Source: Fimousia sp045616445 (GTDB lineage Bacteria > Bacillota > Clostridia > Lachnospirales > Lachnospiraceae). From it: a stretch of DNA of 50,141 nucleotides. This document shows positions 16,429 through 25,255 of this stretch, one piece after another. Position 1 is the first letter of the stretch, and every line of letters begins with the position of its first letter. Where the stretch lies: assembly GCA_045616445.1 (NCBI GenBank), contig JAZLGR010000032.1:1-50141 (forward strand), in the 5' to 3' direction. The position numbers and the translations under genes were made by a program. The notes beneath the pieces are model-generated. The model saw only the letters and a list, made by a program, of their open reading frames with translations, did not search any database and was not told the DNA's origin.

Positions 16429-17592
16429 ATGAGAATCAGATTTGCAACAACAAAAGACGCAGTGAAGCTGCTTAAGATTTATGAGATTTATGTGAAAGAG
16501 ACGGCAATTACCTTCGAATATGAGGTGCCGTCTGTGGACGAATTCCAGGAACGCATCGCCAATATCTCTGCCAGATATCCATATCTGGTGTTAGAAGATG
16601 GGGACAAGATCCTTGGCTATGCCTACGCAGGAGTCTTCAAGGGCAGACGTGCCTATGACCCAAGCGTGGAAACCACCGTCTATATTGACAACAATTTAAA
16701 AGGTCGTGGCTATGGACGCATGCTTTATGAAGCGCTTGAACACTATCTGGCTCTTCAGAATGTGACGAATCTCAACGCCTGCATTGCTTACACAGATGTG
16801 GAAGATGAACATCTGACCAATACAAGTCCAAAGTTTCATGAGTCTATGGGCTATCAATTGGTTGGAACTTTTCACAATTGTGCATACAAATTCGACAAAT
16901 GGTACGACATGATCTGGATGGAGAAGATGATCGGCGAGCATACTGTGCCGGCGAAGGACTTTATTCCATTCAAAGATTTATTAAAAGACCGTACCTATCT
17001 CTTTCTTGGAAGCTCGGTAACATTAGGCTCCGAATCCGGAGAGTGGTCCTTTGTAGATGAGCTTGCAGACAAAGAAGGAATTAATTTCATCAAAGAAGCA
17101 GTCAGTGGCACCACTTTGGTGGATGAGGCCAATGAGAATGGGGAATCCTATATCACCCGCATGAAGCGAATCAATCAGGATATCGCTGTAGATGGATTCA
17201 TGTGCCAGCTTTCCACCAATGATGCATCCAGAGGTCTTCCTGTGGGAGTCCTCTCTGACAGCATGAATATGGAAGAGTTTGATACAAAAACCATCACTGG
17301 AGCCATGGAATATGTCATCGCCTATGCGAGAAAGACCTGGAACTGCCCGGTTTATTTCTACACAGGAACCAGATTCGATTCTGACCTCTATGAGGAGATG
17401 ATCGAACTTCTTTATAAAATCAGTGCCAAATGGGACGTGCCAGTGCTAGATCTCTGGAATGACGTACAGATGAATCAGGTAAGCGAGGCTGACTATGCCA
17501 GATTTATGTATGATCCGGTACATCCACTTAGAGCAGGTTATGTAGAGTGGTGGACACCGAAATTCGCTGCATTCCTGAAAGAACAGTTATAA
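16429..17592 (+). CDS. GNAT acetyltransferase - SGNH hydrolase fusion
   Basis: The 387-residue protein has an N-terminal GNAT domain (1-170) resembling phosphinothricin/amino-acid acetyltransferases, with the CoA loop KGRGYGR (91-97) and a C-terminal HESMGYQLVG strand. Residues 185-387 are an SGNH/GDSL esterase-like domain: block I GSSVTLG with Ser196, block III STND with Asn264, and block V DPVHP with Asp362 and His365. One chain could therefore both add and remove acyl groups, or act on two substrates in one pathway. The start is set at 16429 because GAGGAG lies just upstream; a longer in-frame form starting at 16360 would overlap azlD. No signal peptide is seen, so it is cytosolic. Confidence 0.87.
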   Translation: MRIRFATTKDAVKLLKIYEIYVKETAITFEYEVPSVDEFQERIANISARYPYLVLEDGDKILGYAYAGVFKGRRAYDPSVETTVYIDNNLKGRGYGRMLYEALEHYLALQNVTNLNACIAYTDVEDEHLTNTSPKFHESMGYQLVGTFHNCAYKFDKWYDMIWMEKMIGEHTVPAKDFIPFKDLLKDRTYLFLGSSVTLGSESGEWSFVDELADKEGINFIKEAVSGTTLVDEANENGESYITRMKRINQDIAVDGFMCQLSTNDASRGLPVGVLSDSMNMEEFDTKTITGAMEYVIAYARKTWNCPVYFYTGTRFDSDLYEEMIELLYKISAKWDVPVLDLWNDVQMNQVSEADYARFMYDPVHPLRAGYVEWWTPKFAAFLKEQL

Positions 17593-17613
17593 AGTTATAA
17601 ATAGAAGACAATA

Positions 17614-18336
17614 ATGAAAATACAGAAATTATACAGCCTGACCCGTCAGGCCATTGAAAATTATAATCTAATCGAAGAGGGCGATCGTATCGCTGTAGGG
17701 ATATCCGGAGGGAAGGATTCCCTGACCCTGTTACAGATTATGGCAGGCCTTCAGAAGTTTTACCCAAAGCGTTTTGAACTGATGGCTATCACCTGCGATG
17801 TGGGATTTGAAGGGATGGATTTTACTCCTGTGAAGGAATGGATACAGGAGCTTGGCATTCCCTACGAAGTGGTAAAAACAGACATCGCCAAGATCGTATT
17901 CGAACATAACAAGGATGAACGGCCATGTTCCCTGTGCGCCAAGCTTCGAAAAGGAGCCATGTACGACCGATTGAATGATCTTGGGTACAAAAAAATCGCC
18001 TATGCACACCACAAAGACGATTTTATTGAAACTGTATTTATGTCACTTATTTTTGAGGGGAGATTCTATTCCTTTCCGCCGGCGACTGCCCTTGACCGAT
18101 CAGGTATTACCGTCATTCGCCCGATGATGTATGTGCCGGAAGCGTCGGTGGAAGCATTCGCCAGAGAGAATCAGCTTCCCGTGGTCCATAATGTCTGTCC
18201 TGTGGACGGATCCACCAAGAGAGCCTATGCCAAAAACCTGGTTAAGACCTTGAGCGAAGAAAACCGCGGTGTCAAGGACCGACTGATGCATGCCATCGAA
18301 GAGGCAAAGTTTGATGATTGGCCGGAGAAACATTAA
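17614..18336 (+). CDS. TtcA-like tRNA 2-thiolation ATPase
   Basis: The 240-residue protein has the PP-loop SGGKDS (31-36) that adenylates the target base, and an AHHKDD segment typical of the TtcA/TilS superfamily. Cys105, Cys108 (PCSLCAK) and Cys195 match the three cysteines that hold a [4Fe-4S] cluster in TtcA. TtcA makes 2-thiocytidine at tRNA position 32. The protein is shorter than E. coli TtcA, and the exact target tRNA base is inferred. It ends 6 nt before the convergent MATE stop, so any terminator must lie within the neighbouring coding sequence. Confidence 0.83.
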   Translation: MKIQKLYSLTRQAIENYNLIEEGDRIAVGISGGKDSLTLLQIMAGLQKFYPKRFELMAITCDVGFEGMDFTPVKEWIQELGIPYEVVKTDIAKIVFEHNKDERPCSLCAKLRKGAMYDRLNDLGYKKIAYAHHKDDFIETVFMSLIFEGRFYSFPPATALDRSGITVIRPMMYVPEASVEAFARENQLPVVHNVCPVDGSTKRAYAKNLVKTLSEENRGVKDRLMHAIEEAKFDDWPEKH

Positions 18337-18342
18337 TCTGCT

Positions 18343-19695
18343 TTAGTCCACAGCCAGTCTTTGCTTCGTTCTCTTCAGGCAGAAGAAGAAGGCCGGAATC
18401 AGGAAGAAATCACCGAAAAGCCATGCAAGTGGATTGGCGAAGCAGGAGCTTAAGAAACCGAATACCGGAATAAGCCACACGCCAACTAATGTGCGGGCAA
18501 CCATCTCAAAAACACCTGCAGAGATGGCAAATGTGGAATAGCCCATGCCCTGAATGGTATAACGGAAGGTGTTGATGCAGATCAACAGAGGCATGAAACC
18601 GACATTAATCTTGATGAACAGTGAAGCCAAGGCAATGACTGTAGTTTCCGTTGGCTTGACAAAGAGCATGATCAGATATGGTGCTGCAAACAACATAATG
18701 ATGAATGTTACAATGTAATAACATAGACCGATTTTCACGGAGGCGAAAAGCCCTTCGCGGATGCGGTCTATTTTTTTGGCTCCCACATTCTGTCCGGCAA
18801 ATGTTGCCATACTAGATCCCAGTGCGTCATACGGGCAGCCGATGAATAGATTCAATCGTCCTGCGGCTGCTACGGCAGCAACAGGATCGGCACCTAAAGT
18901 ATTGATACCGGTCTGTAAAAGTACGGAACCGATGGCAGTGATGGAATACTGGAGGCCCATCGGCACACCCATGCCACAGAGGATGGCTGCGTGGGATGGA
19001 CGAAACTGCCATTCGTCTTCCTCGAATTTTAATAAGGTATAGCGAGTCTTTAATACGTAGAAACACATCACAGCAGAAAAGAGCTGGGATAAGATGGTAG
19101 CCAGTGCAGGTCCGCGCACACCTAAATGAAGTACCAGCACAGAGAATAGGTCAAATCCGATATTGATCACGGAACCCATCATCAGGAATACCATTGGGGT
19201 TTTGGAATCGCCCACGGAACGAAGGATACCGGCGAGAAGATTGTATGCAATAGTAATCGGGATGCCTGCAAATATAATGAAGATATAGGAGTGGGCATAA
19301 TCAAAGATGCTCTCCGGTGTCTTCATTAAGGTCAGAATCTGAGTGCTGAAGGTACATACGGTAATCGCAATGGCAAATGCCATGACAATGCCCACCCAGA
19401 AGCAGTTTGCGATCATGCTTCGAAGGCGCTTATAATCATTGGCACCGAAGGACTGGGCAACCGGAATGACAAAACCGGAGCAAAGACCCATGCAAAAGCC
19501 GATGATCAGGAAATTAATGGCGCCAGTGGAGCCAACACCGGCCAAGGCCTGTTTGCCAACAAAACGACCAACGATAATGGTATCGATGGTCGTATATAAA
19601 TTCTGAAGTAAATTGGTCATAAGGATCGGTATGGCAAATCGCAGGATTACAGAGGCAGGTTTGCCAACCGTCAAATTGAATTCTTTCGCGTTCAT
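18343..19695 (-). CDS. MATE-family multidrug/metabolite exporter
   Basis: The 450-residue protein has 12 hydrophobic segments and MATE signatures: the N-terminal LRFAIPILMTNLLQNLYTTID stretch, VGRFVGKQALAGVGSTG, and the second-half GQNVGAKK repeat. It exports cationic or organic compounds using Na+ or H+; the substrate is unknown. It lies alone on the minus strand, converging with the TtcA-like gene, with a weak AGAGG ribosome site. A second, different MATE gene lies at 45590-46930. Confidence 0.93.
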   Translation of the reverse strand: MNAKEFNLTVGKPASVILRFAIPILMTNLLQNLYTTIDTIIVGRFVGKQALAGVGSTGAINFLIIGFCMGLCSGFVIPVAQSFGANDYKRLRSMIANCFWVGIVMAFAIAITVCTFSTQILTLMKTPESIFDYAHSYIFIIFAGIPITIAYNLLAGILRSVGDSKTPMVFLMMGSVINIGFDLFSVLVLHLGVRGPALATILSQLFSAVMCFYVLKTRYTLLKFEEDEWQFRPSHAAILCGMGVPMGLQYSITAIGSVLLQTGINTLGADPVAAVAAAGRLNLFIGCPYDALGSSMATFAGQNVGAKKIDRIREGLFASVKIGLCYYIVTFIIMLFAAPYLIMLFVKPTETTVIALASLFIKINVGFMPLLICINTFRYTIQGMGYSTFAISAGVFEMVARTLVGVWLIPVFGFLSSCFANPLAWLFGDFFLIPAFFFCLKRTKQRLAVD

Positions 19696-19821
19696 ATATA
19701 TAAAACCTCTTTTTCATAGATTATTGTCGAAGATGATTGAAGTTACAAACTATATTTTATTACAAAGTTGTAAAAATGCAACAAAAAAGTCGATGGTACA
19801 AAAGAAAAATATAATAGAAAC

Positions 19822-19856
19822 AAAACCACCCGGCCATCAACTGGTCGGGTGGTTGT
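19822..19856 (-). terminator. Terminator of the PH/SHOCT gene
   Basis: An 11-bp stem (19826-19836 with 19842-19852, one G-U) is followed on the minus strand by TTTTGTTTC. It lies 34 nt after the stop at 19890 and before the MATE start. Confidence 0.8.
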
Positions 19857-19889
19857 ATATGGTCATAATGATTAAACAAACACAGAATA

Positions 19890-20489
19890 CTAGATTCCTA
19901 AGATTTTCTTCTTCACAGCTGCGAATTCTTCTTCTGTGAGTACGCCCTGGTCAAGAAGCTCTTTGTATTGAAGAATCTGATCCACGTTGCTTACTGGTGC
20001 AGGTTCTTCTGCAGCCTTTGGAGCAGCTTCTGGCTGAGGCTTTAACTGAATCTGAGTCTGGTTACGCTGGTCATGGGATTCCCAGATCGCTTTTGTCTGA
20101 TCGATGATCTCCTGGCAGCGATCCTTTCGAAGACCGATATGGAACACGCCAGATACGGAATCAAGTATCATCACATCAAGCAGTGGATTGTCTTCGTGAT
20201 ATACACGATTTAAGTGGTACCAGTAGATGGAAACCTGATAATCAGTAAAACGTTTCTTCTGGGCAATGAAGATTCTCTTGTTGGTCACTGCGAATGCAGT
20301 ATAGTCATTCTGGGTGCGGCGACCGCGATAATTATTCATCCCGATAAAGGCAAGTTCACAGAATTCATCCGGTTCTAAGTTTTTCTCGATAATTGCAAAA
20401 TGTTTCAGTGCCATCTTCTTGGTGAAACCAAACGCATAACGATGATCGTTCGCATATTCATACATGGCTAAAGCAGTAGTGATTGCCAT
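19890..20489 (-). CDS. PH-like and SHOCT domain protein
   Basis: The 199-residue protein has an N-terminal to central bacterial PH-like domain (about 25-135, with AVTNKRIFIAQ typical of that fold). A Pro/Ala/Glu-rich linker (about 145-168) follows, then a C-terminal SHOCT helix pair (172-198, YKELLDQGVLTEEEFAAVKKKIL). SHOCT modules are small oligomerisation or targeting units found at protein ends. No enzyme motif or signal peptide is seen. Function is unknown. The gene has its own GGAG ribosome site and a terminator, so it is probably monocistronic. Confidence 0.8.
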   Translation of the reverse strand: MAITTALAMYEYANDHRYAFGFTKKMALKHFAIIEKNLEPDEFCELAFIGMNNYRGRRTQNDYTAFAVTNKRIFIAQKKRFTDYQVSIYWYHLNRVYHEDNPLLDVMILDSVSGVFHIGLRKDRCQEIIDQTKAIWESHDQRNQTQIQLKPQPEAAPKAAEEPAPVSNVDQILQYKELLDQGVLTEEEFAAVKKKILGI

Positions 20490-20585
20490 AGTGATTCTCC
20501 TTTAAATAAATCTTTTCACATATCATCTTAACAAATTATATAGATTTTGTATATCATTTTGTACAATAATATCTATATATTCAAC
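20490..20585. other. AT-rich upstream region of the minus-strand PH/SHOCT gene
   Basis: This stretch holds the ribosome site of the minus-strand gene and should hold its promoter. It is very AT-rich, and several -10-like sequences make a firm call impossible. No reading frame is supported. Confidence 0.4.
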
Positions 20586-20614
20586 TTGTTATTTTAATAA
20601 TGTTAGTCTATAAT
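20586..20614 (+). promoter_or_regulatory. Good sigma-A promoter without an adjacent gene
   Basis: TTGTTA (20586-20591), a 17-nt spacer and TATAAT (20609-20614) form a near-consensus promoter. The next start codon is 215 nt away, beyond a strong terminator. Confidence 0.65.
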
Positions 20615-20620
20615 AATTCT

Positions 20621-20757
20621 TGTCACAAGGAACTACTTGTTGGCATAGGGTATTTACATTTTAAAACATTTCTCTTAAAAAGGCGTTTACACACACAAGC
20701 ATTTAATTAATGAGAAGCAAAAAAGCATTGGTTATTGGCGTTCCCAATGCTTTTTTT
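20621..20757 (+). ncRNA. Candidate small RNA or attenuated leader
   Basis: About 137 nt lie between a near-consensus promoter and a strong Rho-independent terminator, with no credible reading frame. The 5' part can form small hairpins (CTTGT-C-ACAAG at about 20619-20630). It is either an independent small RNA, or a leader whose terminator controls read-through into the serine hydrolase operon 71 nt downstream. I do not recognise it as a known RNA class. Confidence 0.4.
20716..20757 (+). terminator. Terminator upstream of the serine hydrolase operon
   Basis: A stem GCAAAAAAGCATTGG pairs with CCAATGCTTTTTTTGC around a 12-nt loop, giving a U-tract on the plus strand. No plus-strand gene lies upstream, so it should end the small transcript from the promoter at 20586. 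Confidence 0.75.
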
Positions 20758-20772
20758 GCGCCCATTTTTATA

Positions 20773-20807
20773 GTACAATATTAGTAATAGTTTGCAAATT
20801 GTTTGCA
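20773..20807 (+). promoter_or_regulatory. Promoter-proximal operator of the serine hydrolase/beta-helix operon
   Basis: A -10-like TACAAT (20774-20779) is followed by a perfect 6-3-6 inverted repeat TGCAAATTGTTTGCA at 20793-20807. The repeat is placed where a repressor would block transcription start. The AGGAGG ribosome site follows at 20817. Confidence 0.5.
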
Positions 20808-20828
20808 TATAAAACAGGAGGATAAGAT

Positions 20829-22340
20829 ATGTCATATTTTGAATATACAACGCCGGATTCTCAGGGCGTGGACAGCGACGCGATCGTAGCATTGATCCAG
20901 GACTTTGACCGTAAGGGATTAGAGCTTCACAGACTGATGATCATCCGTCATGGCAGATGCATCGCCAAGGGATGCTATGCGCCATACGATGAGCAGGATT
21001 TCCACCCAGCCTATTCCTTTTCCAAATCCATCACCGCAACGGCCATTGGATTTGCCATTCAGGAAGGAACCCTGCATTTAGAGGATAAGATCGTAGATCT
21101 GCTGCCTGATTATGTACCGGATGATATTGATGAAACCAGTGCAGCCAATCTTCACAAAGTGACGATCCGTCATCTGTTGACCATGAGCTGCGGCCATGAA
21201 ACAGAAATCACAGACGATGGCCCAAACTGGATTCACAGCTTTTTCAGACACCCATTCTTACACGAACCGGGTACCTTTTACAAATACAACTCTGCCGGAA
21301 CCAACCTGCTGGCTGCAATTATAGCTAAAACAACCGGTCAGTCCGTAACAGAGTACTTAAAACCAAGATTATTTGACGAAATCGGCATGGGAGAAGTGAA
21401 GTGCTATGAGCTTGCCGATGAATTCTCCAGTCAGATGGGCGGTGGCGGTATGCGCCTTCGCTTGGAAGACATGGCAAGATTCGCTTACTTTATGATGAAT
21501 AAGGGCTCCTGGGAAGGGAAAAGCATCCTTCCAGGCTGGTATGAGCAGGCAGGAATCAAGCAGATCGAGACGGCAGGAGACAGCGAAGGCCATATCAAAG
21601 ACTGGGCATATGGATACGGATATCAGTGCTGGATGAATAAGCTGCCAGGATCTTATCGTGCGGACGGTGCATTTGGCCAGTTTGCACACATTTATCCGAC
21701 CCTTGATCTTATTGTAGTCATCAATGCGGCAACGGAGATGACACAGATGATGATGGACTCTATCAATGAATGCCTCCTTCCGGCATGTGGTGATACTGTA
21801 TTACCGGAGGCACATGACAAGAGAAAGCGATTAACCCGCGTATTACGAGAGCTTCATGTTCCGGCACTTATGTCCTGTAAGAATCCAAGATTTGAAGAGG
21901 TACTGGATGGAACTGTCTACTATCCGGAAGATGCAGATGCCTGCTCCGGTTTTGCAACCTTAATTGGCGGCGCAGGGCTTCGTCAGTTTGAAGAAGGCCA
22001 TCATATCACAGCAATGGGATTTGCATTCACAGAAGATGATCTGATTCTTTCTATTATAGAAGACGGAGAGAAGGAATATCAGATTCGTGGATCCATGGCA
22101 CATACATTTGCCAAAAGTGAAGTAGTCATCGACGGAGATCCTGTGGTTGTGGCAGCCACAGCAAGATGGAGAAGCCTTCGCGCCCTTGAAATCGAGATAC
22201 GAAGAATGGATGCCATGAGCGGTGTGCGCATGATCCTCCGATTTGAAGATGACGTGATGAAGATCGAAGCAGAAGAAACCTTAATGACAGACGGCGATCT
22301 TGGGATGACACCAAAACAGCTGACCACATTTATCAGATAG
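20829..22340 (+). CDS. Cytosolic serine beta-lactamase-like hydrolase
   Basis: The 503-residue protein has the class C/COG1680 catalytic pattern: Ser63-x-x-Lys66 in AYSFSKS, then a YNS motif (153-155, PGTFYKYNSAG) in place of YxN. The active domain spans about 10-315; the last 180 residues form a beta-rich C-terminal domain found in some esterases of this family. There is no signal peptide, so resistance to beta-lactams is unlikely. An esterase, amidase or D-aminopeptidase acting inside the cell is more plausible. It is followed after 14 nt by the beta-helix gene, implying a joint pathway, perhaps processing of imported acylated glycans. It has a strong AGGAGG ribosome site. Confidence 0.85.
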   Translation: MSYFEYTTPDSQGVDSDAIVALIQDFDRKGLELHRLMIIRHGRCIAKGCYAPYDEQDFHPAYSFSKSITATAIGFAIQEGTLHLEDKIVDLLPDYVPDDIDETSAANLHKVTIRHLLTMSCGHETEITDDGPNWIHSFFRHPFLHEPGTFYKYNSAGTNLLAAIIAKTTGQSVTEYLKPRLFDEIGMGEVKCYELADEFSSQMGGGGMRLRLEDMARFAYFMMNKGSWEGKSILPGWYEQAGIKQIETAGDSEGHIKDWAYGYGYQCWMNKLPGSYRADGAFGQFAHIYPTLDLIVVINAATEMTQMMMDSINECLLPACGDTVLPEAHDKRKRLTRVLRELHVPALMSCKNPRFEEVLDGTVYYPEDADACSGFATLIGGAGLRQFEEGHHITAMGFAFTEDDLILSIIEDGEKEYQIRGSMAHTFAKSEVVIDGDPVVVAATARWRSLRALEIEIRRMDAMSGVRMILRFEDDVMKIEAEETLMTDGDLGMTPKQLTTFIR

Positions 22341-22354
22341 AACAGGAGAAGATT

Positions 22355-24547
22355 ATGTTAATTTATGTAGATCAGAAGGCAGCAGGAGCTGGCAACGGCA
22401 CAAAGGAACAGCCATTCCTGACCATTTTTGAAGCAGTGCAGAAAGCTCGTGAAGGAGACACCGTGATCATCATGCCGGGTGTGTATGAAGAATGGGTAGA
22501 TCCGATTCGCGGCGGATCCGATGAAGATCATCCGATCACCTTCCGTGCCTACGAACCGGGAACTGTCACCATCACTGGTGCCATGAAAGCAACAGGCTGG
22601 GAACCTTATGAAGGCGATGTATATGTACTTCGCGTGGACAATGAACTCTTCGGAGATTACAATCCTTATACCACAATTATCCGCGGTGACTGGATCTCTG
22701 AGAGTAATCCGGTACATGCAGGTGAGATATATCTCAACAATAAGTCTTTCTACGAAAAACAAACATTGGAAGAAGTCCTTGAACCGCAGATTTATGGCTA
22801 TTCCTGGGAACCGGAACAGACATTATATACCTGGTATACCGAGCAGGACGAAGAAAAGAATGAAACCATCATTTATGCAAACTTCCAGGGCGCCGATCCA
22901 AATGAAGAATGTGTAGAAATCAATGTGAGAAGAAGATGCTTCTTCCCAGAGAAGGAAGGTATGAATTACATCACAATCTCCGGTATTGCCTTTGAAAAGG
23001 CAGCGACCCAGTGGGCACCTCCTACCGCATTCCAGGATGGTATGGTTGGACCACACTGGTCCAAGGGATGGGTCATCGAAAACTGTGAAGTATCCCATTC
23101 TAAGTGCAGCGGTATCTCCCTTGGCAAATATCTCCAGCCGGAGAATGACAACAAGTGGTCTACCTGGGGTTTTAAAGATGGTACCCAGACAGAGAGAGAT
23201 AACATCTGCCAGGCAGTCAATGAAGGCTGGAGCAAGGAAACCATTGGTTCCCATACCGTAAGAGACTGTCATATCCATCACTGTGGACAGACTGGTATCG
23301 TGGGACACCTTGGCGGTGTCTTCTCCACCATCGAAAACAATCACATTCATAACATCAACAACAAACAGGATTTGGCTGGCGCTGAGATCGGCGGTATCAA
23401 GATGCACGCAGCCATTGACTGTACCTATAAAAACAATCACATTCACCACTGTACCCGCGGTATCTGGCTTGACTGGCAGGCACAGGGTACCCGCGTGACA
23501 GGGAATTTATTCCATGACAATACACCGCCACTTGGCACAAAGTTTGGCAATGATGTTCTTGCCATCGGGGAAGATATCTTCGTGGAAGTATCCCATGGAC
23601 CGACATTGATCGACAATAACTTCCTCTTATCAAGAGCAGCCCTTCGTCTGCCAACCCAGGGCGTGGCAATCGTGCACAACTTCATCGCAGGCTCCTTCAC
23701 CTGCGTCGGTAAGGGAACAGATAATGGAACAGTGAATTTCCCATCCAATCGATATACCCCTTACCATGTGCCGCATGACACAAAGATTGCTGGATTTATG
23801 ACCTTCCTCCATGGGGATATGCGTTTTTACAACAATATCTTCGTTCAGCAGGAAATCCGTGAAGATCTCAATACCTTTGCAGTGGAAAAGAGCAACGGCG
23901 AACAGCAGTATATCTGCGGAACCATGCCATATGAGAGCTATCCAACAGAAGAAGAATACAAAGCACGTTTTGCGGCAACCACTCCATTATCCGGCATTGA
24001 CCGCGACCGTTATTATGATCATCTGCCAGTCTGGTATGAAGGAAATGTATATTTGAATGGCGCAGTTCCTTGCAGTAAGGAAACAGCTGCTGTAAAAGAC
24101 GGGGAAATCAGCTGGTCCCTGACAGAAGAAGATCAGAAGATGTTATTTGCTACAGATGCATTTGCCAAGGCTGCGGATGTGGCATGTGAACTCATTACAA
24201 CTGAGACACTGGGCAAAGCATTTGAACCGGAACAAAAATTTGAAAAACCAGATGGAAGCCCGATTACATTCACAAAGGACTACCTGGGAAGAAAGAGAAA
24301 GAATGGCGTGATGCCGGGACCGATTGCCAAAGCAGGGGAAGGCGTCTTCGTATTATTCGACAACGAAGTAAAAGGCAAGTACCCATGCCCATGCTGCGGC
24401 TGTCATACCTTATCAGAAGCGGAAGCTTCCTATGAAATCTGCCCGGTTTGTGGCTGGGAAGATGATCTGGTACAGAAGGAAGATCCTGATTTTGCAGGCG
24501 GTGCCAACGAAAGCTCTCTGAATGAAGCAAAAGAATTTGTCAGATAA
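22355..24547 (+). CDS. Right-handed beta-helix protein with C-terminal CPCC domain
   Basis: The 730-residue protein begins with a DUF1565-like segment (YVDQKAAGAGNGTKEQPF, 4-21). A long right-handed parallel beta-helix follows, with repeated short strands such as NHIHNINN, NHIHHCTRG and NFLLSRAAL (about 200-480). This scaffold is typical of polysaccharide lyases and some glycoside hydrolases. A C-terminal cysteine-rich CPCC domain (about 675-730, CPCCGCHTL...CPVCGWED) is attached and probably binds zinc. There is no signal peptide, so it acts on cytosolic oligosaccharides or another polymer. The catalytic residues cannot be named. It is paired with the upstream serine hydrolase. Confidence 0.83.
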   Translation: MLIYVDQKAAGAGNGTKEQPFLTIFEAVQKAREGDTVIIMPGVYEEWVDPIRGGSDEDHPITFRAYEPGTVTITGAMKATGWEPYEGDVYVLRVDNELFGDYNPYTTIIRGDWISESNPVHAGEIYLNNKSFYEKQTLEEVLEPQIYGYSWEPEQTLYTWYTEQDEEKNETIIYANFQGADPNEECVEINVRRRCFFPEKEGMNYITISGIAFEKAATQWAPPTAFQDGMVGPHWSKGWVIENCEVSHSKCSGISLGKYLQPENDNKWSTWGFKDGTQTERDNICQAVNEGWSKETIGSHTVRDCHIHHCGQTGIVGHLGGVFSTIENNHIHNINNKQDLAGAEIGGIKMHAAIDCTYKNNHIHHCTRGIWLDWQAQGTRVTGNLFHDNTPPLGTKFGNDVLAIGEDIFVEVSHGPTLIDNNFLLSRAALRLPTQGVAIVHNFIAGSFTCVGKGTDNGTVNFPSNRYTPYHVPHDTKIAGFMTFLHGDMRFYNNIFVQQEIREDLNTFAVEKSNGEQQYICGTMPYESYPTEEEYKARFAATTPLSGIDRDRYYDHLPVWYEGNVYLNGAVPCSKETAAVKDGEISWSLTEEDQKMLFATDAFAKAADVACELITTETLGKAFEPEQKFEKPDGSPITFTKDYLGRKRKNGVMPGPIAKAGEGVFVLFDNEVKGKYPCPCCGCHTLSEAEASYEICPVCGWEDDLVQKEDPDFAGGANESSLNEAKEFVR

Positions 24548-24604
24548 TTCAAATGATGATAAAATATAAGGTAAGATTATAGACAATCATGAAGGAGAAT
24601 GACG

Positions 24605-25243
24605 ATGGGAATCTTTTTTAAAAAAGAGGAAGCAGTAGAAACTGTTTCTGAAGCAGAGATGAACGAGAAGAAATTGGAAGCATTTGTCCCAACCAGGGCG
24701 CTTGGCATCAAGAAGTATCCAGAGGCAATGCAGTTTATTTATGATGAAGATCACAGACGTTTTGTTGTAGTGGAAGGACCAGAAGAAACCTTCCGTGACC
24801 GCAAGCCAACCGTCATCGATTTTCGTGAAGTTATTGATGTGTATTTACATGCAGATCAGTACTGGACCGAAGAAAGAAAACAGAAAAAGAAAGACCGTGG
24901 CACAGAAAAACTCGCTCCAGAGCGTTACGGCGACGTATTCTGGCATTATAATTTCTATCTTCACATCCTGACCAGCAGACCAGGTATGGAAGAGATTGTA
25001 TACAAGATGAATTACAGACAGACTGTACTTCAGGTTCCTTCCCACGATGGAACAAGAAGAGGGTTAGAGCTCTCTGGTGTCATCCGCAACAAGGGTTACA
25101 CACAGAACATCAAGCGTTTGGAAAGCTGGGTGGAAGAGATGGAGATGGAAGGCACGGAATTAGAACGAAGCAATATGGCGAAGATCAATGCCGTCATCAC
25201 ACAGCTGAAGAGAGCAAGAAAGATTCACAAGCTTTTATACTAA
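24605..25243 (+). CDS. Hypothetical protein upstream of an XRE regulator
   Basis: I do not recognise this 212-residue protein. It is rich in charged residues, with no membrane segment, signal peptide or cysteine motif. A hydrophobic-aromatic core (about 110-160, FWHYNFYLHILTS) and a helical basic C-terminus (QLKRARKIHKLLY) are visible. It looks cytosolic. ATG 24605 is preferred over ATG 24599 because GGAG lies 7 nt before the former and only 1 nt before the latter. The next gene's ribosome site begins 3 nt after the stop, so the two form an operon. Confidence 0.75.
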   Translation: MGIFFKKEEAVETVSEAEMNEKKLEAFVPTRALGIKKYPEAMQFIYDEDHRRFVVVEGPEETFRDRKPTVIDFREVIDVYLHADQYWTEERKQKKKDRGTEKLAPERYGDVFWHYNFYLHILTSRPGMEEIVYKMNYRQTVLQVPSHDGTRRGLELSGVIRNKGYTQNIKRLESWVEEMEMEGTELERSNMAKINAVITQLKRARKIHKLLY

Positions 25244-25255
25244 TTGGAGGGGCGT

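Noticed and set aside
20829..22340. Antibiotic-resistance beta-lactamase
   Set aside because: There is no signal peptide, the YxN motif is YNS, and it is paired with a beta-helix gene; a cytosolic esterase role fits better.
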